A stretch of DNA of 5,757 nucleotides, taken from an uncultured Granulosicoccaceae bacterium. Its GTDB lineage: Bacteria > Pseudomonadota > Gammaproteobacteria > CALCKW01. Within the stretch, counting starts at the first letter, position 1, and each line of letters begins with the position of its first letter. Shown piece by piece: positions 1-5,699 of the stretch. The position numbers were made by a program, and so were the translations under genes. The notes under the pieces were generated by a model. It was not told where the DNA came from. It did not search any database and was given only the letters and a program-made list of their open reading frames with translations. The DNA is taken from assembly GCA_937941555.1 (NCBI GenBank), contig CALDHJ010000574.1, positions 1 to 5,757 of the forward strand. The letters run 5' to 3'.

Positions 1-193
1 ACGTGCTCATGCCCACGCTGGCCGCATCACTATCGGTGCCGCCGCGGTGGCGGATGGCGTCGCCCTTGGTAACCGATTCGACCTTGATGATGTCGGCGCC
101 CAGCAGGCCCAGATAGTAGGCGCAGGCGGGGCCAGCCAACACGTGGGTGAAATCAACGACCAGCAGCCCGGTGAAGGGGTGAGACTTCGACAT
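1..193 (-). CDS. CaiB/BaiF family (family III) CoA-transferase, N-terminal part only
   Basis: Partial gene: it starts with ATG at 193-191 and runs off the left edge after 64 codons. The visible protein begins MSKSHPFTGLLVVDFTHVLA and continues with AGPACAYYLGLLGADIIKVE, then GDAIRHRGG and GMST. This is the classic N-terminus of family III CoA-transferases (G-L-x-V-x-D-x-T-x-x-x-A-G-P, then L-G-A-D-I-I-K-V-E), which move CoA between carboxylic acids in the cytoplasm. The catalytic aspartate of the family lies further downstream and is outside the window, so activity and substrate cannot be judged. A good ribosome site, GAGGAG (complement of 197-202), lies just upstream of the ATG and supports this start. 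The gene is divergent from the transporter operon, with a 167-base shared upstream region. I infer a role in activating an imported acid. Family assignment is firm; function in the pathway is inference. Confidence 0.93.
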   Translation of the reverse strand, partial: MSKSHPFTGLLVVDFTHVLAGPACAYYLGLLGADIIKVESVTKGDAIRHRGGTDSDAASVGMST

Positions 194-284
194 TGGCTCC
201 TCACATTGTTTCGGAATTGCGATCCCATTCCGGTTTTACCCTGCAATCTACTGCTGGATCGTTGCAATAAGCGATAGCGGATGC

Positions 285-314
285 ACAATATCCGGTTTAA
301 ACTGACTCGTTCAA
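285..314 (-). promoter_or_regulatory. Candidate sigma-70-type promoter for the CoA-transferase gene
   Basis: On the minus strand, TTGAAC (complement of 309-314) and TATTGT (complement of 285-290) are separated by 18 bases. Each matches the sigma-70 consensus at four of six positions. The palindrome GTTTAAAC sits inside the spacer, a position where a bound repressor would block RNA polymerase. This is a weak, unaided pattern match and could be chance. An equivalent promoter for tctC on the plus strand (TTGCAA at 262-267 with CAATAT at 286-291) is weaker still, so I do not list it. Confidence 0.25.
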
Positions 315-349
315 GATCGCGGTTCGCTCGCGTCTGAAGCACACATTCT

Positions 350-355
350 GGAGGA
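350..355 (+). promoter_or_regulatory. Strong ribosome binding site of tctC
   Basis: GGAGGA lies six to seven bases before the ATG at 361, close to a perfect Shine-Dalgarno sequence. It fixes the start at 361 rather than at the second methionine (codon 4, base 370). It also suggests high translation, as expected for a periplasmic binding protein needed in excess. Confidence 0.85.
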
Positions 356-360
356 AACCC

Positions 361-1338
361 ATGACCGTAATGAAGAAAGTTGCCACCGGCGTCGCCGCGG
401 GCATCGCCATGCTCGTCAGCGCAACCGCAGCAGCCGACTACCCCGAAAAGCCCGTCAAGATCATGGTCGGCTTCTCGGCTGGCGGTGGTACCGACACCAC
501 GGCTCGCGGCTTTGCGTCCTACGTCCACGAAGCCCCGTCCATGAACGGCATGCCCGCGTTCATCGTCAATCTGCCCGGCGCCTCTGGCCAGAAAGCCGCC
601 AAAGCGGTACTCGACGAAGACGCTGACGGCTACACCTTGTACATGATCAACATCGGCACCTTCATCGCAGGCGAACTCGCCAAGGGTGATGAGCGTCCGT
701 ACCACATCCCCGACGACTTCGTGAACCTCGGTTGCGCGTCCCAGCTGGTGACCTCCCTGCAGGTGCACACCTCGAACGGCGCCACCAACGTGGAAGAGTA
801 CGTTGCCGCAGCCAAAGCATCCGGCAAGGAAATCACCTGGGGCACCTCGGGCGCAGCGACCATGCACGCGACCATCGGCCACATCTTCTTCGACACCCAC
901 GGCATCCCGCACAAGAAAGTCCCCTTCAAAGGCGGCTCCAAAGCACGTGCGGCGCTGGTGTCTCAGTCGGTTGAAGCGGTCTTCGGTGGCGTGAACACGG
1001 TTGTCGGTTTTGAAGACGACATCCGCGCGCTGGCGTCAGCCGGTGCCGAGCGTGACCCGATGGCACCTGATCTGATGACCTTCAAGGAGCAGGGCACCGA
1101 CGGCATCGACTTCACCGGTCTGATGTGCCTGTTCGGCGCAGCGGGTACCCCGGATGAAGTGAAGGCAGACGTCGGCGCGGCCATCGAGCACATCGCGGGC
1201 CTCACGGGCTACCAGAAGTACATGGGCAAGAACGATCTCGCATCGTTCTACACCGATGCGGCAGCAGCCACAGCAGCACAGGACACCATGTTTGACGTCA
1301 TGGGTCCGGTCGTCGCGGAAATCATCGCAAACCAGTAA
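361..1338 (+). CDS. tctC: TctC/Bug-family periplasmic substrate-binding protein of a tripartite tricarboxylate transporter
   Basis: A 325-residue exported solute-binding protein, the usual length for the TctC (Bug) family. Residues 1-25 form a Sec signal peptide: lysines at 5-6, a hydrophobic core, and an A-A-A|D cleavage site with the mature protein starting at about D26. The mature N-terminus YPEKP (27-31) followed by GFSAGGGTD (37-45) is the family signature. In this family the GG-x-TD loop helps hold the carboxylate ligand. NLPGASGQKAAKAV (70-83), DGYTLY (89-94), FKGGSKARAALVSQSVEAVF (189-208) and PDLMTFKEQG (236-245) are further family blocks. It would bind an organic acid in the periplasm and pass it to TctA/TctB. 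The ligand is not predictable: family members bind citrate, dicarboxylates, aromatic acids and others. It is the first gene of the transporter operon and is followed by a strong hairpin terminator. Family call is firm; substrate unknown. Confidence 0.95.
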   Translation: MTVMKKVATGVAAGIAMLVSATAAADYPEKPVKIMVGFSAGGGTDTTARGFASYVHEAPSMNGMPAFIVNLPGASGQKAAKAVLDEDADGYTLYMINIGTFIAGELAKGDERPYHIPDDFVNLGCASQLVTSLQVHTSNGATNVEEYVAAAKASGKEITWGTSGAATMHATIGHIFFDTHGIPHKKVPFKGGSKARAALVSQSVEAVFGGVNTVVGFEDDIRALASAGAERDPMAPDLMTFKEQGTDGIDFTGLMCLFGAAGTPDEVKADVGAAIEHIAGLTGYQKYMGKNDLASFYTDAAAATAAQDTMFDVMGPVVAEIIANQ

Positions 1339-1365
1339 GTTTGCGGTAGCGTTTCGCATGACCCC

Positions 1366-1394
1366 AAGGCAAGCCCAACCGGGCTTGCCTTTTT
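1366..1394 (+). terminator. Intrinsic terminator (probably leaky) between tctC and tctB
   Basis: AAGGCAAGCCC (1366-1376), a four-base loop AACC, then the exact complement GGGCTTGCCTT (1381-1391) running into TTTTT (1390-1394). The stem is a perfect 11 base pairs with a U-tract, a textbook Rho-independent terminator. There is no A-run before the left arm, so it works only rightward. It lies 28 bases after the tctC stop and 123 bases before tctB. No clear promoter is visible between hairpin and tctB, so I infer partial read-through that gives more tctC than tctBA message. The RNA 3' end may also be protected by the stem. Confidence 0.85.
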
Positions 1395-1440
1395 GTATTC
1401 TGCGTCAGACGACAGAACCGCTGGCGTTCGGCGCAGAAGC

Positions 1441-1482
1441 TTGCCCGAAGTCACCGCCGTGTGGTGGTGGCAGCCGGGGCAA
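1441..1482 (+). other. Possible RNA stem-loop in the tctB leader
   Basis: TTGCCC (1441-1446) pairs with GGGCAA (1477-1482). Nested inside, CACCGCC (1452-1458) pairs with GGTGGTG (1463-1469) through one G-U pair and a GTGT loop. An internal loop separates the two stems. The structure lies 35 bases upstream of the tctB start, between the terminator and the ribosome site AGGAA (1507-1511). It could stabilise the downstream message or be chance in GC-rich DNA. I have no homologous sequence to test covariation. Confidence 0.3.
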
Positions 1483-1517
1483 TGGCCAGGCTTGCAAGAA
1501 CATGACAGGAACCGCAC

Positions 1518-2027
1518 ATGGACAGTCTTGAGTACAAGACCAAACTGGAATACGTCGTGGGCGCCGTCGTCCTGTTGGTGGGACTCTTCTTCATCTTCCA
1601 GGCCTTCACGATCGAGACGTCTCGCGAGTCGGTCGGACCACGCACCTTGCCGATGATGCTGGCGGTGTCGTTGGTGATCGGCGGACTGTGGCTCGGGCTC
1701 AGAGCCTTTCTCGGCAAGGCGGGTGAGATCAAGGACGGCTACGGCTTTCTCGAAAGCGACAGCAAGCGCATTTTGCTGGTTGTGGCCTGCGGTGTGTTGT
1801 TCGTCGCCGCTTTCTGGGCGTTCGGTTATTTCACTGCGCTGATCGTGACCCTGATCGCCATGCTCCTGACCTTTGGCGTGCGCAACTGGATCGCCATGCT
1901 CATCGGCGCCGTTGTGTTGGCCTTCATTTTTCAGTGGGTGTTCATGGGCGTCATGCTGCTGAACGACCCCGCGGGCGCGATCGTCGACATGCGCCCTTAC
2001 ACCAATTGGATAACCGGAGCGAAATAG
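1518..2027 (+). CDS. tctB: TctB-family small membrane subunit of the tripartite tricarboxylate transporter
   Basis: A 169-residue integral membrane protein, typical in size for TctB, the small and poorly conserved subunit of TTT transporters. Hydrophobic segments fall at about 12-30, 44-63, 84-100, 104-119 and 123-147; family members usually have four helices, so two of these may form one hairpin. The block VGPRTLPMMLAVSLVIGG (39-56) is the family landmark (G-x-R-x-x-P before the second helix). FGVRNW (119-124) before the last segment is also typical. The partner is TctA, encoded directly downstream, and its function is to support proton- or sodium-driven uptake of the ligand delivered by TctC. 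The ATG at 1518 has AGGAA (1507-1511) six bases upstream. The 3' end carries the ribosome site for tctA, so the two subunits are translationally coupled. The call rests on the motif, topology and gene order together. Confidence 0.88.
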   Translation: MDSLEYKTKLEYVVGAVVLLVGLFFIFQAFTIETSRESVGPRTLPMMLAVSLVIGGLWLGLRAFLGKAGEIKDGYGFLESDSKRILLVVACGVLFVAAFWAFGYFTALIVTLIAMLLTFGVRNWIAMLIGAVVLAFIFQWVFMGVMLLNDPAGAIVDMRPYTNWITGAK

Positions 2028-2030
2028 GTG
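2016..2030 (+). promoter_or_regulatory. tctA ribosome site inside tctB, with stop and GTG start abutting
   Basis: GGAG (2016-2019) lies eight bases before the GTG at 2028-2030. The tctB stop TAG (2025-2027) is directly followed by this GTG with no gap. This decides the tctA start: no ATG occurs in frame until codon 65, inside the conserved LPGL region. The arrangement suggests ribosomes finishing tctB restart on tctA, keeping the two subunits in step. Confidence 0.85.
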
Positions 2031-3665
2031 CAAAACCAGTGTGCTGGCGTCGAGACCTTTTTCGACTCACTCGGATTTCTGTCCATCTTCTTTGACATCA
2101 CCTGCGGGTTTGTCATTCTGTTCAACGACCCCTACGCGATTCTGTTCGTCGTGTTGGCGGCCTTTGTGGGCATTGTCTTCGGGGCGTTGCCGGGCCTCAC
2201 GGCAGCCGCGGCCATCGCGATGATGCTGCCGATTCTGATCGCCTACAACGACGAGATCGGCGGCCTTGCGGGCCTGGCGTTTCTCTACGTGATCGGAAAG
2301 TCCGGGCGCTATGGGGGGTCGATTGCCGCCATCTTGTTCAACACCCCTGGCACCGCGGCGTCCGCCGCGACCATGCAAGACGGCTACCCCATGACGCAAA
2401 AAGGGCAGGCCGGCAAAGCCCTCAAGACGGCAACCGTGGCCTCCGCCTACGGTGACTACTTCGGCGAGATCGTGTTGATTTTCGGGGCCGTGTCGATCGC
2501 GGCCTTCACGCGGCAGTTCGGGCCACCCGAAAATTTCGCGATCTACCTGATGGCTTTCGTCGTCATCGGCTCGGTGGTCAGCGACAGCATCATCAAAGGC
2601 ATCATCTCGACCCTGTTCGGCGCGGTGATCGGCCTGATCGGGGAAGACATCATCACCGGGCAATTCAAGATGACCATGGGCATCGATGAATTGGAATCCG
2701 GCATGGCGCTGGTGCCGCTGCTGATCGGTGTGTTCGTGATTTCGGAAGTCATCATCCAGGCCGAGAAAGCGGCCAAGGTGAAGATAACCAAGATTGCGAG
2801 CGACAAGCTCGATGATCCCTCCGCGCACTACTTCACCTGGCCCGAGTTCAAGCGCTGTGTGCCGCTCATGTTTCGCTCCTCGATCTACGGCTCGCTGATC
2901 GGCATGATGCCCGGCCTCGGTTCGTCGGTTGCCTGCTTTGTCGCCTACGGCGAAGAGAAGCGCAAAGCCAAGAACAAGGAAGAGTGGGGCACCGGCATCG
3001 TCGAAGGCATCGCGGCACCGGAATCGGCCAACAACGCGGTCTCCGGCCCGTCGATGATTCCGCTGCTGACGCTCGGTATCCCGGGCTCGACCATCGCGGC
3101 CGTGTTGATCGGCATGTTCCTCGTCAACGGCCTGCAGCCGGGGCCGAGCATCTTTGCCTCCGAGCCGCCACTCTTCATGGGCGGGCAACTGATCAGCCCG
3201 CGTGAATTCATCTTCGGCGTGTTCGCAGCGGGCCTGATCGGCATCGCGTGCTACGCGCTGATCGGGTATTTCGCGGCGCCGCTCATCGGGCGAGCCATTG
3301 CGATCTTGCCGACGCAATACCTCTACCCGTTCATCTTCATGACAGCACTCGCGGCGAGTTACTCCTCGCGCGCGTCCATATGGGACGTGGGTTTCGCGTT
3401 GTTGTTTGGTGTGATCGGCTACGCGATGCGGCGCACGAATTTTTCCGCAGCCGCTTTCATCATCGCTTTCGTCTTGACCTCCAGCATGGAAGAGGCGTTT
3501 CGCCAATCGATGATCATCTCGGACAAGGGCTTCCTCATTTTCACGAGCTTTGAATACCAGGGCAAATTCTCCTACGCGCCGATCTTCCTGATCATTGGAG
3601 CCGCGGTGGTGTTGTTTCGCGCCTGGACCACCTACCGCGCGCGCAAGATCGACAACGCGGCCTGA
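2028..3665 (+). CDS. tctA: TctA-family large membrane subunit of the tripartite tricarboxylate transporter
   Basis: A 545-residue polytopic membrane protein, the translocation subunit of the TTT system. It shows the family's internal duplication. Half one has GALPGLTAAAAIAMMLP (52-68) and FNTPGTAASAATMQDGYP (104-121). Half two has GMMPGLGSSVACFVAYGEEK (292-311) and then PESANNAVSGPSMIPLLTLG (331-350) followed by IPGS. The C-terminal region has LPTQYLYP (427-434), FGVIGYAMRR (460-469) and EEAFRQSM (488-495), all expected in TctA. The usual length is about 500 residues; the extra residues are partly an N-terminal extension, since the first LPG motif lies at 54-56, later than usual. Translation starts at GTG 2028, directly after the tctB stop. 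It would import the acid captured by TctC, using an ion gradient (family knowledge). The next gene follows after six bases. Family call is very secure. Confidence 0.97.
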   Translation: MQNQCAGVETFFDSLGFLSIFFDITCGFVILFNDPYAILFVVLAAFVGIVFGALPGLTAAAAIAMMLPILIAYNDEIGGLAGLAFLYVIGKSGRYGGSIAAILFNTPGTAASAATMQDGYPMTQKGQAGKALKTATVASAYGDYFGEIVLIFGAVSIAAFTRQFGPPENFAIYLMAFVVIGSVVSDSIIKGIISTLFGAVIGLIGEDIITGQFKMTMGIDELESGMALVPLLIGVFVISEVIIQAEKAAKVKITKIASDKLDDPSAHYFTWPEFKRCVPLMFRSSIYGSLIGMMPGLGSSVACFVAYGEEKRKAKNKEEWGTGIVEGIAAPESANNAVSGPSMIPLLTLGIPGSTIAAVLIGMFLVNGLQPGPSIFASEPPLFMGGQLISPREFIFGVFAAGLIGIACYALIGYFAAPLIGRAIAILPTQYLYPFIFMTALAASYSSRASIWDVGFALLFGVIGYAMRRTNFSAAAFIIAFVLTSSMEEAFRQSMIISDKGFLIFTSFEYQGKFSYAPIFLIIGAAVVLFRAWTTYRARKIDNAA

Positions 3666-3671
3666 TTCGCC

Positions 3672-4736
3672 ATGGCCGCGTTTGACCTCCGATACCTGCC
3701 GATCTTCGCGTTTGGGTTGATCGGCGGCGTCGCGGCCTACGCGCTGGGGCTGCCGATGCCGTTCATGCTCGGCGGCATCGTCGGGGCCGCGGGCTTCGTG
3801 CTCTGGTACGAGCGCGAGGACAAGCGCCTGCCCAAGCTCTCGCGCTGGGTGCGCCTGGTGTTCATGTCGATCATCGGGGCGATGATCGGCTCGCGCTTCA
3901 CACCCGAGCTGCTGCCCTTGCTGCCGCAGTTCTGGGTGTCGGGCCTCGCGCTCGTGCCCTTCATCCTGCTCGCACACGGCGGCAGCTACGCGATCATGCG
4001 CGGCCTTGGCCGCTACGACAAACGCGACGCCTATTTTGCCGCCTTGCCCGGCGGCATCATCGATTCGGCCGCACTCGCCGAGGAAGCGGGCGCCGACCTG
4101 CGCGTCGTCACCTCACAACACTTCATCCGCATCATCCTCGTCGTGGTCTCGGTGCCGTTGCTCTTTCTCTTTGTCGAAGGCGAGGCCGTCGGGTCGCTTG
4201 GCGGCGAATCGCTCGCGACATCCGATTACAAACTGACCGACGTGGCCCTGCTCGTCGCCATCGCCATGGTCGGCCTGATGATCGGTCAGCGCACCAAGCT
4301 GCCGGTGTCCCACATGCTTGGCCCGTTGCTGCTGGCGCTGGTGTTGTCAGTGAGCGGTGTCGTCGAGATCAAGATACCGGGCTGGCTCGGGCACTCTGCG
4401 CAATACATGGTTGGCACCGCGCTCGGCGCGCAGTTTTCGGGCATTTCCCGGCGGCAGCTGGCGCGCGGGCTGCGCATGGGGTTGTTGTCCGGCGTGTACA
4501 TGTTGGGGCTTGCTGCATCCTTCGCGTACGTGCTGGTGCAGCTCGTTCCCGCCAATTTCGGCGCCCTGTTCATCAGTTTCGCGGCGGGGGGGTTGGCCGA
4601 GATGAGTCTGATCGCGCTGTCGCTGAACTTCAACCCGATCGTCGTTGCGCTGCACCATTTGGTCCGAATACTATTGACCGTCTACGTCGGCCGATACCTG
4701 TCGATCCACGTGTTCAAACTGATGCCGAAACGCTGA
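3672..4736 (+). CDS. AbrB-family (COG3180) integral membrane protein
   Basis: A 354-residue, almost wholly hydrophobic protein with about ten membrane segments. It is built from two similar halves. Half one has LGLPMPFMLGGIVGA (25-39) and ALPGGIIDSAALAEEAGADL (124-143), followed by HFIRI (150-154). Half two has LPVSHMLGPLLLAL (210-223) and AAGGLAEMSLIALSLNFNP (304-322), followed by HHLVRI (328-333). These blocks identify the AbrB membrane family, often mislabelled ammonia monooxygenase and unrelated to the Bacillus DNA-binding AbrB. Its biochemical role is poorly known: the E. coli member was linked to aidB expression, and transport is suspected. It begins six bases after the tctA stop, so it is co-transcribed. 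No clear Shine-Dalgarno sequence precedes the ATG, suggesting translation depends on coupling to tctA. I infer an accessory or second transport protein for the same or a related acid. Confidence 0.9.
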   Translation: MAAFDLRYLPIFAFGLIGGVAAYALGLPMPFMLGGIVGAAGFVLWYEREDKRLPKLSRWVRLVFMSIIGAMIGSRFTPELLPLLPQFWVSGLALVPFILLAHGGSYAIMRGLGRYDKRDAYFAALPGGIIDSAALAEEAGADLRVVTSQHFIRIILVVVSVPLLFLFVEGEAVGSLGGESLATSDYKLTDVALLVAIAMVGLMIGQRTKLPVSHMLGPLLLALVLSVSGVVEIKIPGWLGHSAQYMVGTALGAQFSGISRRQLARGLRMGLLSGVYMLGLAASFAYVLVQLVPANFGALFISFAAGGLAEMSLIALSLNFNPIVVALHHLVRILLTVYVGRYLSIHVFKLMPKR

Positions 4737-4806
4737 TCCGTTCACCGTACCCGTTCACGACAACCCCGCCACGCGGCCGCTGCGCCGTCGCCACAGGAAC
4801 CGCCCC
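4737..4806 (+). other. C-rich intergenic spacer before the crotonase gene
   Basis: Seventy bases, half of them C and under a quarter G on the plus strand. It holds an 8-base direct repeat CCGTTCAC (4738-4745 and 4751-4758), a GCGGCCGC palindrome (4773-4780) without a T-tract, and the ribosome site AGGAA (4795-4799) for the next gene. I see no promoter and no intrinsic terminator, so read-through from the transporter operon is the simplest reading. A C-rich, G-poor RNA stretch could also load Rho, which I cannot test here. Confidence 0.5.
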
Positions 4807-5616
4807 ATGACCGCTGAGCTGACCCTGCCAACAGACAAGATACAAGCCCGTGTCGACGGTTCTGCGGGCCACATCGTGTTCAACAACCCCGAGCGCTACA
4901 ACGCCGTCTCACTCGAGATGTGGGACGCGGTTGATATTGCGCTGAACGCCTTTCGCGACGACGATCAGGTGCGCGTGGTCATCCTCTCGGGCGCGGGCGG
5001 CAAGGCCTTCGTCTCGGGCGCGGACATCTCCAAATTCGAAAAAGAGCGCGGCTCCAAAGACGCAACCGAACACTACAACGCGCGGCTCAAGGTCGTGTAC
5101 GACACCATCGAGCACTTCCCCAAACCCACCATCGCCATGATCAACGGCCACTGCATCGGCGGCGGGCTGAACCTCGCCACCTGCACCGATTTTCGGGTCG
5201 CGTCCGGCAAATCACGCTTCTCGATGCCCGCGGCCAAGCTCGCACTTGGCTACCCCTTCGACGCCATCCGCCGGCTCGTCAACGCCGTCGGTGCGGCCAA
5301 CGCCAAACAGATGATGTTCACGGCCAAAGCGATTGACGCCGAAGCGGCGCTGCGCGTGGGCCTGGTGCAAGACGTGGTGGAGGAAGCAGACCTCGAAAGC
5401 CGCGTCACCGAGCTTAGCCACACCATCGCCGGCAACGCACCGCTGACGATACAAGCGATGAAATTCATCGCCACCCAGGTCATGCACCCCGACCCCGCCG
5501 CGCGCGACCTCGCACGCTGCGACGAAATGGTCGCCGCCTGCTTCGCCTCAGAAGACTACAAAGAAGGCCGCCGTGCCTTCATGGAAAAACGCAAACCCGA
5601 CTTCCAGGGCAAGTAG
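4807..5616 (+). CDS. Crotonase-superfamily (enoyl-CoA hydratase/isomerase-like) protein lacking both hydratase glutamates
   Basis: A 269-residue cytoplasmic enzyme of normal crotonase length. NNPERYNAVS (26-35), FVSGADISKF (68-77), KPTIAMINGHCIGGGLNLAT (106-125) and the tail EDYKEGRRAFMEKRKPDF (249-266) are family blocks. The oxyanion hole that stabilises CoA thioester intermediates appears intact (A72 and G119, by alignment from memory with rat enoyl-CoA hydratase A98 and G141). The catalytic glutamates are not: E144 corresponds to N122, and the E164 region reads MPAAKLALGYPF (140-151), placing A142 or K144 there. It therefore probably does not hydrate enoyl-CoA in the classical way. The C-terminal end resembles methylmalonyl-CoA decarboxylase (YgfG/ScpB), but that enzyme's H66 and Y140 align with A72 and F151. 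Reaction unknown; decarboxylation, isomerisation or thioester hydrolysis are possible. ATG 4807 has AGGAA seven bases upstream. It is the last gene before the REP-like pair. Confidence 0.88.
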   Translation: MTAELTLPTDKIQARVDGSAGHIVFNNPERYNAVSLEMWDAVDIALNAFRDDDQVRVVILSGAGGKAFVSGADISKFEKERGSKDATEHYNARLKVVYDTIEHFPKPTIAMINGHCIGGGLNLATCTDFRVASGKSRFSMPAAKLALGYPFDAIRRLVNAVGAANAKQMMFTAKAIDAEAALRVGLVQDVVEEADLESRVTELSHTIAGNAPLTIQAMKFIATQVMHPDPAARDLARCDEMVAACFASEDYKEGRRAFMEKRKPDFQGK

Positions 5617-5627
5617 ACTCGCAAAGG

Positions 5628-5670
5628 CCTGTGGGAGCTCGATCCTCGCACAGCGAGATCGAGCGATAGC
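5628..5670 (+). repeat. REP-like extragenic hairpin repeat, copy 1
   Basis: The unit opens with CCTGTGGGAGC and folds into a 12-pair stem: GCTCGATCCTCGC (5637-5649) against GCGAGATCGAGC (5653-5664), with one bulged C (5644 or 5645) and loop ACA, then GATAGC. A GTRG-type head, an imperfect stem and an intergenic position after a stop codon fit REP elements, which in many gammaproteobacteria are dispersed by RAYT transposases. It starts 12 bases after the crotonase stop and may cap the message 3' end. There is no T-run, so it is not a classic terminator. Copy number elsewhere cannot be seen. Confidence 0.75.
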
Positions 5671-5699
5671 CGTACCCCAGCGCCAATCGTCAGCCTCAC

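Larger units (their letters stand above)
194..360. promoter_or_regulatory. Divergent intergenic control region between CoA-transferase and tctC
   Basis: This 167-base gap must contain the start signals for both diverging genes. It is clearly more AT-rich than the flanking coding DNA. Visible elements are the two ribosome sites at its ends, an inverted repeat CGGAAT-N9-ATTCCG (212-232), an 8-base palindrome GTTTAAAC (295-302), and TGCAAT at 242-247 and again at 263-268, 21 bases apart. Any of these could be an operator, but none matches a site I can name. I found no convincing sigma-54 site or riboswitch. The role as a shared promoter region follows from gene orientation; the particular elements are only candidates. 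Confidence 0.8.

Noticed and set aside
232..244. Possible sigma-54 promoter (GG at 232-233, GC at 243-244)
   Set aside because: Only nine bases separate GG and GC where ten are required, and the flanking consensus is poor.
47..277. Short plus-strand open frame at the left edge
   Set aside because: It is antisense to the recognisable CoA-transferase N-terminus, has no ribosome site and has no family resemblance.
315..334. CGCG-N7-CGCG hairpin upstream of the tctC ribosome site
   Set aside because: Only four base pairs, with mismatches directly outside; too weak to call.
7..912. A 301-codon minus-strand open frame opposite tctC and the left edge
   Set aside because: It overlaps the well-supported tctC and reads the CoA-transferase region in the wrong frame. 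It has low complexity and no family motif.
1248..2033. A 261-codon minus-strand open frame opposite tctB
   Set aside because: It runs through the terminator hairpin and across tctB, with a His/Gln/Glu-rich product and no domain. It is a shadow frame.
2067..3977. A 636-codon open frame on the minus strand opposite tctA and the start of the AbrB-family gene
   Set aside because: The product is extremely rich in His, Asp, Glu, Arg and Gln with no recognisable domain, the usual look of an antisense shadow of GC-rich membrane-protein genes. The plus strand here encodes two clear families.
270..5670. The 9-mer AGCGATAGC occurs both at 270-278 and in REP-like copy 1 at 5662-5670
   Set aside because: Upstream of tctC there is no GTGGGAGC head or stem around it, so it is not a third repeat copy. 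A shared 9-mer in 5.7 kb is plausibly chance.
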